Shown here in pieces: positions 1 to 4,508 of a stretch of 5,828 bases of DNA. The stretch lies in assembly GCA_021819225.1 (NCBI GenBank), contig JAKARU010000054.1:1-5828 (forward strand), written 5' to 3'. The notes below the pieces were generated by a model. It had not been told where the DNA came from. It saw only the letters and a program-made list of their open reading frames with translations, and searched no databases. Each line of letters starts with the position of its first letter. Within the stretch, counting starts at the first letter, position 1. A program made the translations under genes and the position numbers. Source of the stretch: Thermoplasmata archaeon (GTDB lineage: Archaea; Thermoplasmatota; Thermoplasmata; Thermoplasmatales; Thermoplasmataceae).

Positions 1-806
1 TCCTCTCCATACATGGATCGGTATGCTTTCCACAGGTCCTGATTTTTTAACTCTCCTTCAACAAATATATTGCTTGTTGTTAAAATTCCCCTAACCATGT
101 TAACTGAGTGAGCTGACATGGTGGCTGTGATTCTGTTACCTGAAACAATGGAAAGTTCCTGTTCAATTTCTCCAATGTGTCTGTGGCCTGAGGGACTGTA
201 TATCCTGACAGAATTGTACCTTTCCGAGAAATGAGTCGCCATCGATGGTTTATTGCCAGAACCTGAGGAACCTATTTTAGCATCAACTATTATCACACCA
301 TTTATAAGACCGGCCTTTGCCAGTGGTGCAAGGCTGTAGATCGATGAACTCGCTATGCACCCGGGAACAGAAATAAAATGTGCTGATTTCAGTTCTTTCC
401 TGTGAAGTTCTGGCATTCCATAGACAAATTTTGTTAGCAAGTCTGGAGCTGGATGTTCCCACCCGTACCAGATGGGGTAGTCTGCTGGATTCCTGAACCT
501 GAAATCAGCGCTCATATCTACAACTTTTGTTCCCATCTCTGACATTGCTGGAACATGCTTGATGGACGAACCGTGAGGTACAGCCATGAAAATAATGTCC
601 ACTTTTGATGCAGCCTCTTCCGGAGTTTCGTTAGAAAATCTCAGATCAGTCAATCCCCTGAGGTTTGGATGCACCTTGAAAACAAACTCTCCAGAATGTT
701 GCTGGGAAGTTGCTATCTTTACCTGGATATCATTATGCATCAGAAGCAATCGTAATAGCTCTCCACCAACATATCCAGACGCTCCTACAATGCCTGCTGT
801 TTTCAA
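1..806 (-). CDS. lysY: LysW-gamma-L-aminoadipyl-6-phosphate / LysW-glutamyl-5-phosphate reductase (LysY/ArgC family), partial
   Basis: This enzyme reduces the acyl phosphate carried on LysW to the semialdehyde with NADPH, in the cytoplasmic LysW-dependent lysine (and possibly arginine/ornithine) pathway. The first 268 residues are present; the C-terminus, about 75-80 residues by family length, lies beyond the left edge. Visible motifs, in order, are the N-terminal Rossmann motif GIVGASGYVGGE (about residues 5-16), MAVPHGSS, DMSADFR, VYGMPELHR, the catalytic cysteine Cys150 in SVPGCIASSS, SGSGNKPS, the GHRHIGEIEQEL segment, and a late SAHSVNMVRGIL segment. The start is TTG at 806: an in-frame TAA lies directly upstream, and a GAGG Shine-Dalgarno motif sits 9 nt before it. 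lysW lies 82 nt upstream on the same strand, which favours LysW-bound substrates over free N-acetylglutamate. Assignment to lysine only, arginine only, or both cannot be made from sequence alone. The start region lies in a strong inverted repeat, described separately. Confidence 0.93.
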   Translation of the reverse strand, partial: MKTAGIVGASGYVGGELLRLLLMHNDIQVKIATSQQHSGEFVFKVHPNLRGLTDLRFSNETPEEAASKVDIIFMAVPHGSSIKHVPAMSEMGTKVVDMSADFRFRNPADYPIWYGWEHPAPDLLTKFVYGMPELHRKELKSAHFISVPGCIASSSIYSLAPLAKAGLINGVIIVDAKIGSSGSGNKPSMATHFSERYNSVRIYSPSGHRHIGEIEQELSIVSGNRITATMSAHSVNMVRGILTTSNIFVEGELKNQDLWKAYRSMYGE

Positions 807-835
807 TTACTATATCCTCACTCAAAACAGCAGGC
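792..835 (-). promoter_or_regulatory. 12-bp inverted repeat enclosing the lysY SD and TTG start
   Basis: A perfect 12-bp inverted repeat (GCCTGCTGTTTT at 792-803, AAAACAGCAGGC at 824-835) encloses a 20-nt loop. Read on the mRNA strand, the loop holds the Shine-Dalgarno motif GAGG and ends exactly with the TTG start codon. The 3' arm is codons 2-5 of lysY (Lys-Thr-Ala-Gly). The transcript could therefore fold a stem-loop that presents or restricts the ribosome site, or pauses or processes the transcript between lysW and lysY. The repeat itself is seen directly; any regulatory role is inferred. A DNA-binding operator is an alternative reading. Confidence 0.6.
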
Positions 836-888
836 TTCATTCACTTTTCTAAGGACAAGAGATCCAAGAAAAACAGGATTGAAATGAT

Positions 889-1062
889 TCATTCACCCCA
901 ATCCTCTTTAACACTTTCTGCAACTTTCAGGAAAAAGTTTCCATCGTCTAACTCCTGTATCTCATAGTCCAGTCCACAATCCCCGCAGCTGACAATCTCG
1001 CCCTTCAGTGCATCATCAGGTGCTATAACTTTTCCACCGCACATCTTACATTCCATATCCAT
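889..1062 (-). CDS. lysW: LysW amino-group carrier protein
   Basis: LysW is a small acidic zinc-binding carrier. Its C-terminal glutamate gamma-carboxyl is ligated to the alpha-amino group of alpha-aminoadipate (or glutamate), protecting it while LysZ, LysY, LysJ and LysK act. The 57-residue product has two zinc-knuckle pairs, C5-x2-C8 and C26-x2-C29, an acidic middle, and the diagnostic C-terminal EDWGE immediately before the TGA stop. Length and ending match the family (about 53-60 residues). The ATG at 1062 is preferred because GAGGT (1074-1070) lies 7 nt upstream. In-frame ATG at 1068 would leave a 1-nt spacing, and TTG at 1083 lies upstream of that SD. The gene leads the lysW-lysY pair and has its own TATA box about 95 nt upstream. 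Confidence 0.95.
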   Translation of the reverse strand: MDMECKMCGGKVIAPDDALKGEIVSCGDCGLDYEIQELDDGNFFLKVAESVKEDWGE

Positions 1063-1094
1063 TTTCATTACCTCATAGTCCAAACAAAATCCTG

Positions 1095-1126
1095 ATGAAT
1101 AGTTCTACTGAGATGCAGTTATTCAT
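1095..1126 (-). promoter_or_regulatory. Inverted repeat in the lysW leader
   Basis: ATGAATA (1095-1101) and TATTCAT (1120-1126) are perfect inverted arms. Inside them, ACTG (1107-1110) and CAGT (1116-1119) form a second perfect 4-bp pair with a 5-nt loop, CAGT running directly into TATTCAT. The transcript could fold a 7+4-bp hairpin with a one-sided 5-nt bulge. It lies between the predicted transcription start (about 1135) and the lysW ATG. It could be an operator for a lysine-responsive Lrp/AsnC regulator such as LysM, known for lysW in Sulfolobus, or a leader RNA structure. The structure is seen; the role is inferred. Confidence 0.4.
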
Positions 1127-1153
1127 TGAGATTTGTTCTGTTGTATCGCGTCT

Positions 1154-1166
1154 ATTTTATATAAAT
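1154..1166 (-). promoter_or_regulatory. TATA box of the lysW promoter
   Basis: On the minus strand this reads ATTTATATAAAA, close to the archaeal TATA consensus, preceded by GGTTTAAT as a possible BRE region. With the usual spacing of about 26 nt, transcription would start near 1135 and leave a lysW leader of about 70 nt, long enough to hold the inverted repeat and the SD. The element is nearly palindromic, but no gene begins at a fitting distance on the plus strand. Confidence 0.6.
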
Positions 1167-1405
1167 ATTAAACCTTTATTGCCATAATTAGTCATAGTTA
1201 GATTAAATTCACCAAAATTGAGAAAAGTGTTGATAAAATTGTTAGAAATCTTGTCATCGGTGATATTATCTCCGCAATATGTCTCAATCAGTTTAAAATT
1301 CCAAGCCATTTCAATGTACACAAAGACAGCAAAACATGAACAACGTTGAATATGAATACTGCTTAACGGTCATCTTATCGGCTCTGTGTCCAAGCCCTGT
1401 TAACC
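1167..1405. other. Intergenic stretch without a recognisable gene
   Basis: This AT-rich stretch between the lysW promoter and the tRNA-proximal segment has no intact gene. One plus-strand open frame (1202-1339, 45 codons) has no ATG, GTG or TTG giving a convincing start and no Shine-Dalgarno motif. No tRNA-like or snoRNA-like fold was recognised by eye. It may be decayed coding or mobile DNA, given the IS-end-like segment next to it. Confidence 0.5.
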
Positions 1406-1413
1406 AAAAAAAA
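1406..1413 (-). terminator. T8 tract, possible minus-strand terminator
   Basis: Eight consecutive A residues on the plus strand give a T8 tract on the minus strand, the kind of oligo-T signal that terminates archaeal transcription. It lies about 18 nt beyond the IS-end-like hairpin segment and about 125 nt downstream of the tRNA-Leu gene. It could end a transcript running from the tRNA promoter or from the hairpin segment. Confidence 0.4.
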
Positions 1414-1420
1414 TTCCTCT

Positions 1421-1475
1421 AGATCGGAAGTGACCTCCTCCCCATTCCAACAAAGGAGACTTCTCGCTCGCATGT
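1421..1475 (-). mobile_element. Possible IS200/IS605 tnpB right-end (guide RNA-like) remnant
   Basis: On the minus strand the segment reads GCGAGCGAGAAG, then a hairpin, then GGAGGAGGTCAC. The hairpin (1439-1459) pairs TCTCC-TTT with GAA-T-GGGGA around a GTTG loop, with one bulged T and one G-T pair. The order AGCGAGAAG, GC-rich hairpin, GGAGG(A)NGTCA(C) resembles the 3' ends of tnpB genes in many archaeal IS605-family elements, where it forms the omega-RNA scaffold and transposon right end. The tRNA gene begins only about 65 nt upstream, so no tnpB body can remain; this would be a solo or decayed end. The resemblance is from memory of such ends, not a database match. A standalone small RNA is the main alternative. 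Confidence 0.4.
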
Positions 1476-1538
1476 ATTGAAGAATTCATCCAGAGATGAC
1501 AGTAAAATTATTCTTTCACAATTACCCGTCTACAGATA

Positions 1539-1623
1539 TGCGGAGGGCCGGATTCGAACCGGCGAACCCCTACGGAAGCAGATCTTGAGTCTGCCGCCTT
1601 TGACCTAGCTCGGCAACCTCCGC
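1539..1623 (-). tRNA. tRNA-Leu (anticodon CAA)
   Basis: This class II tRNA reads UUG codons. The acceptor stem GCGGAGG (1623-1617) pairs perfectly with CCTCCGC (1546-1540), and A at 1539 is the discriminator base typical of tRNA-Leu. The anticodon arm is GCAGA-CTCAAGA-TCTGC, with anticodon CAA at loop positions 34-36. The T arm is GCCGG-TTCGAAT-CCGGC. A 14-nt variable region (TTCCGTAGGGGTTC) marks the class II fold. There is no intron and CCA is not encoded, as is common in archaea. The gene stands alone, divergent from the downstream operon. Confidence 0.97.
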
Positions 1624-1640
1624 TCTTATTTCTCAGGCGG

Positions 1641-1650
1641 TTATATTTAC
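1641..1650 (-). promoter_or_regulatory. TATA box of the tRNA-Leu promoter
   Basis: On the minus strand this reads GTAAATATAA, an archaeal TATA-like element 18-27 nt before the tRNA 5' end. This spacing puts the start of transcription at or a few bases before the mature 5' end, as is usual for archaeal tRNA genes. Confidence 0.55.
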
Positions 1651-1702
1651 TCACAATTTAAGACTTTTTGAAAGAAGCTGTTGAAAGGAATTCACTAAAC
1701 CA

Positions 1703-1735
1703 TAACATCGATTGTTAATTCATGAAATAATTCAT
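1703..1735. repeat. Small inverted and direct repeats upstream of the operon
   Basis: TAACA (1703-1707) and TGTTA (1713-1717) form a short inverted repeat around TCGAT. Overlapping its end, AATTCAT occurs twice (1717-1723 and 1729-1735) with a 12-nt period, close to one helical turn. The cluster lies 30-65 bp upstream of the operon TATA box, where an activator could bind. The repeats are short and may be chance in AT-rich DNA. Confidence 0.2.
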
Positions 1736-1765
1736 CAGTGGTTAATGCTTAAGATAAGGTTATGG

Positions 1766-1776
1766 AATATTTTTAA
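1766..1776 (+). promoter_or_regulatory. TATA box of the three-gene operon (leaderless start)
   Basis: AATATTTTTAA is centred about 29 nt upstream of the ATG at 1800, the usual archaeal distance from TATA box to transcription start. No Shine-Dalgarno motif lies before that ATG. Together these suggest transcription begins at or within a few bases of the start codon, giving a leaderless mRNA for the first gene. Confidence 0.55.
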
Positions 1777-1799
1777 GCAATTCGAGCATCATATCAGTC

Positions 1800-2975
1800 A
1801 TGAACATATTGGGAAAAGAGCTGATTCTGTATCCCCAGGAACCCTCGTATAAAATAAGGAGCAAAAAATTTTTGAATTATGATCTTGGTGACATTGACAG
1901 ATTTTATTTACCAGAGTCAATAATAAGTATTGAACAGTATAAGAATATGACCCCAATCTCATTTGTAGAAGATGATAATAGAGGTGCCATAAGACCTGGA
2001 CCTGTTTGCACCATCGACCAGACAGATTTCTTTCTTTCAATCAAGGGTGTTGGATCAACGGTTGATCCATATTCCCTAGAACCACTCAACATTTATAATG
2101 TGAGTGATCTTACGGATGATCCTGAGTTCAGGAAGAAGATAGAAGGCTCCGGGTATCGTGGAAACAGGTTCATTACCGGCGAAACATGGCTCAGAGGTTC
2201 CCCATACGGTGGTCAGGGTCTAGAACTAGCCAGAATTGCAATGAATACTTCTGAAATGGCTGATCCAACCTCAATAAACGGGTTCAGGATAGCTCCCTTG
2301 ATCGGAATAGTATCAATGGAGAAAGAACTCCAGGAAAGAACAAGAGAACTTTACTGGTACAGAAAATATAATGGCGACATAGTTCAGGAACTAAGGTTGC
2401 TGCCTTCAAACATAAGACTGTATTTTCATTCTTCAAGTACTGTGGGAAATAATATCAACAAGGTCTTTGAAATTTTCAATATTAAGGATAACAGTACTTC
2501 CACGGAATTCATGGTGAATTTCATGAAATCTGGACTGGCAGCTCTTACAGCGTTTTCAAGAACACTTAAGAAAGAAGATGACAGGATCTATTCAGGACTT
2601 GATTTCTTTGACGTTTGGCTGGACAAAGATGCAGTTCTTTCAGGTGATGGCACAATCTTCTTTGTTGATCTTGAAGGCGTTGAGAGAAGGTATGTGCTGG
2701 AAGAAAAGATAAGGGAAACCATAACAGATCAATTTTATAGATCGCTCTATGAGCTGATGTATGCCTATGCCAGAATTGACGAGGAAAGGATCAGGAGATT
2801 CGGTACGCCCATAGAGAGAAGAACACAGTTGCAAACAATTCTTGAGAGGGCAACAGAAAATGACAAATACATAGAACTGGATGAAAACAATGGAAGAGTT
2901 GACCTTATAATTAGAAATGACCTAAAAAATGATAATTTAAATAGCAGTTTTACAATGCTAAATAAGGTGAAATAG
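1800..2975 (+). CDS. Conserved-looking hypothetical protein, possibly protein-kinase-like (SelO-like)
   Basis: I do not recognise this 391-residue soluble protein by name. Some features resemble the protein-kinase-like fold, especially SelO-type enzymes. FFLSIKGVGST (residues 77-87) looks like a beta strand with a candidate ATP-binding Lys82. GETWLRGSPYGGQGLELA (127-144) is followed by a helix and a possible hinge segment, RIAPLIGIVSME. Late in the protein, DFFDVWLDKDAVLSGDGTIF leads to FFVDLEGVE (287-295), whose Asp290 could be the metal-binding residue of a DFG-like motif (compare IDLD/IDWE in other atypical kinases). A canonical HRD motif is not evident. There is no signal peptide or membrane segment, so it is probably cytoplasmic. 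It is the first gene of a three-gene operon, with a leaderless-type promoter. The CDS is very likely real from its length, start context and operon packing; the kinase idea is only inference from short motifs. Confidence 0.85.
   Translation: MNILGKELILYPQEPSYKIRSKKFLNYDLGDIDRFYLPESIISIEQYKNMTPISFVEDDNRGAIRPGPVCTIDQTDFFLSIKGVGSTVDPYSLEPLNIYNVSDLTDDPEFRKKIEGSGYRGNRFITGETWLRGSPYGGQGLELARIAMNTSEMADPTSINGFRIAPLIGIVSMEKELQERTRELYWYRKYNGDIVQELRLLPSNIRLYFHSSSTVGNNINKVFEIFNIKDNSTSTEFMVNFMKSGLAALTAFSRTLKKEDDRIYSGLDFFDVWLDKDAVLSGDGTIFFVDLEGVERRYVLEEKIRETITDQFYRSLYELMYAYARIDEERIRRFGTPIERRTQLQTILERATENDKYIELDENNGRVDLIIRNDLKNDNLNSSFTMLNKVK
2051..2069. repeat. 19-bp palindrome inside the kinase-like gene
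   Basis: TGGATCAAC and GTTGATCCA are perfect 9-bp arms around a single G. The sequence encodes Val-Gly-Ser-Thr-Val-Asp-Pro, right after the candidate ATP-binding lysine segment. It could be an intragenic protein-binding site or a chance result of codon choice. Confidence 0.3.
2966..2970 (+). promoter_or_regulatory. Shine-Dalgarno GGTGA at the junction of the first and second operon genes
   Basis: GGTGA, a core match to the archaeal anti-SD, sits in the last codons of the first gene. It is 5 nt before ATT at 2976 but 47 nt before the first in-frame ATG at 3018. It is therefore well placed for an ATT start and too far to serve the ATG. Confidence 0.45.
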
Positions 2976-3017
2976 ATTAAATCTCTTGATATTTACAACT
3001 TTCTGAAAGAAACGTCC
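2976..3017 (+). other. Probable N-terminal extension of the coiled-coil gene from an ATT start
   Basis: The frame of the second operon gene stays open for 14 codons upstream of its ATG, back to the TAG stop of the first gene. No ATG, GTG or TTG occurs in this stretch. The codons read (I/M)KSLDIYNFLKETS, a plausible amphipathic first helix of a winged-helix domain. GGTGA lies 5 nt before the ATT. Translation from ATT would butt the two genes together with no gap. Confidence 0.4.
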
Positions 3018-4508
3018 ATGGGAAAGCTGGACACAACAATTGATACACAGAGCTTGAACTATCTGAAGGAACAGAATTACCTGAACATATACAGCAAGGA
3101 TGATTATGATGAATTGAAAAGTGAGATCTCTCAAATGGAAGAGTTATCCAGACAGATTTCAACTGAAAAGGAAGAATTTCAGAAAGAAAGAACAGAACTG
3201 GAAGAAGAAGAACAGAAGGAGCATTCAATAAAGTTCCATCTGGAGAAAAAAGCTAAGAAAGAGGAACTTGAGGGAGAGGTCCAGAAGCAGGAAAAAGAGG
3301 TTCAGGATGTATATAAGACAGAAAAGTCAGAGGAAGACAGACTTAATCAATTGATGTCTAAGAAATCACTCCTCAATAGTCTTGTTCCATACAATCAGAT
3401 GTACATATTTCTGACAGACAAGGGTAAATTGTGTGTCCACGATCTTGCATTAAGATTGTATAGATTCTCTGACGAGGATTTTACGAATTATGAAAAGGAC
3501 ATATCAACAACAATGAACCAGCTTAATGATATAGTCAAGACAGCCAAGATTTATTATGAATATCTTGAAGGCACTATTCCCGACGTTGAGCAGAAATCAA
3601 CGCTTCTGAGCACAGCAATTGGTCTCGCTAAATTCAGGGATGATATTGCAGTTATGGAGAATAAGTTTCACACTGTCTATGAAAATATGGGCTCTTTCAC
3701 AAAAAACGTGGAGAACCGACTGATGGCTACTGAAATACTGACGGGATCAGGAAAGGATGTCGCATCCGACATTGATGAGTTCACGGAAGTGTTCAAAAAA
3801 GTAAGACATGAGAGCCATATTCCCAGAGAATCGGCAACAGCAGTCGCAGCAATAATCTATTTATCCAGGCGATATGATGGAACATATCCATTTGATAATC
3901 TGGATGAGTTCAGAAAAATAACGCCTTCATATGAGTCTGCTGCAATCATGGCTTCAATCAACAAGGATGTAAACGATACCAGAGATAAATTTGTGAAAAT
4001 GAAGGCAATTTTTTCACAGTGGGGCTATGATGAATCGGAAGATATGGAATTGTCCTCTGCGTATGTTGCCATATCAGAATTACAGCCCGATGAAATAAAG
4101 GATAAACTCTCGGTGATAATTGATGCAATTAAAAACTATCTGGAGTATCCGCTGGTAGCCTCTACGGTTGTGGCCACAGTACCTGTCATGGAATCAAACG
4201 AGACGCTAGATCTTCTTTCAAAGGCATATAACATTCTTGAAAATAATGTTGCAGGATTTGAAAGATCAGAAATAATGGCAGCTGCAGTGAGCCTGGTGCA
4301 TGGAATAAGGAATGAGCTGATTACTAACGTAGACTCAAAGGCAACCGTTACAAATACGCCCTATCATTTCTACTATATGCCTTCCCCATTCCTGTTCCCA
4401 TTCTTTTTGCCAATGCTGATGGTACAGGGTTGCTACTATTCCACATTCAGTGGTATAGGTGGAGTTCATCCAGCACATATACACTCAGTTGGTGGATTTT
4501 CAGGATGA
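3018..4508 (+). CDS. Coiled-coil, helical-repeat protein with possible winged-helix N-terminus and hydrophobic tail
   Basis: This protein is not recognised by name; it is 496 residues from ATG 3018, or 510 if it starts at ATT 2976. Residues 1-27 look helical (SLNYLKEQNYLNIYS). Residues 28-118 are a long Glu/Lys/Gln-rich coiled coil. Residues 128-140 read MYIFLTDKGKLCV, typical of a winged-helix wing strand, so the coiled coil may be inserted in the wing. Residues about 190-434 contain six or seven degenerate units of 36-40 residues, each with a small-residue helix (ATAVAAIIYLS, SAAIMASIN, SSAYVAISE, ASTVVATVPV, AAAVSLVHG) followed by a second helix, suggesting an alpha-solenoid; DUF4003-like proteins are a possible but unverified relative. 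Residues 449-472 are strongly hydrophobic, with Pro and aromatics (FLFPFFLPMLMV), and may dip into the membrane; the tail is Gly/His-rich. Its TGA overlaps the next gene's ATG (ATGA), implying translational coupling. Confidence 0.88.
   Translation: MGKLDTTIDTQSLNYLKEQNYLNIYSKDDYDELKSEISQMEELSRQISTEKEEFQKERTELEEEEQKEHSIKFHLEKKAKKEELEGEVQKQEKEVQDVYKTEKSEEDRLNQLMSKKSLLNSLVPYNQMYIFLTDKGKLCVHDLALRLYRFSDEDFTNYEKDISTTMNQLNDIVKTAKIYYEYLEGTIPDVEQKSTLLSTAIGLAKFRDDIAVMENKFHTVYENMGSFTKNVENRLMATEILTGSGKDVASDIDEFTEVFKKVRHESHIPRESATAVAAIIYLSRRYDGTYPFDNLDEFRKITPSYESAAIMASINKDVNDTRDKFVKMKAIFSQWGYDESEDMELSSAYVAISELQPDEIKDKLSVIIDAIKNYLEYPLVASTVVATVPVMESNETLDLLSKAYNILENNVAGFERSEIMAAAVSLVHGIRNELITNVDSKATVTNTPYHFYYMPSPFLFPFFLPMLMVQGCYYSTFSGIGGVHPAHIHSVGGFSG

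Noticed and set aside
586..967. Two overlapping plus-strand open frames of 88 and 85 codons opposite lysY, the spacer and lysW
   Set aside because: They are antisense to lysY and lysW, whose family motifs are unmistakable, and the encoded sequences look non-protein-like.
1202..1339. A 45-codon plus-strand open frame in the lysW-tRNA spacer
   Set aside because: No ATG, GTG or TTG at a suitable place, no SD and no recognisable family; probably chance or decayed DNA.
1798..2092. Minus-strand open frames of 62-80 codons within the kinase-like gene
   Set aside because: They are shadows of a longer, better supported plus-strand gene.
2973..2975. TAG between two genes in the same frame, suggesting pyrrolysine or stop-codon readthrough to a fusion protein
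   Set aside because: A good SD just upstream and an abutting start explain the arrangement more simply, and nothing in the window indicates a pyrrolysine system. It would need reconsideration if homologues were fused.
2977..3228. Minus-strand open frame of 83 codons opposite the coiled-coil region
   Set aside because: Its Leu/Ser/Phe-rich translation is what antisense reading of Glu/Lys-rich coiled-coil codons produces.
4430..4504. A 25-codon upstream extension of the membrane protein from ATG 4430
   Set aside because: It lies inside the preceding gene, would put a Trp/Ser-rich stretch before the signal peptide, and the ATG at 4505 has both an SD and an ATGA overlap.
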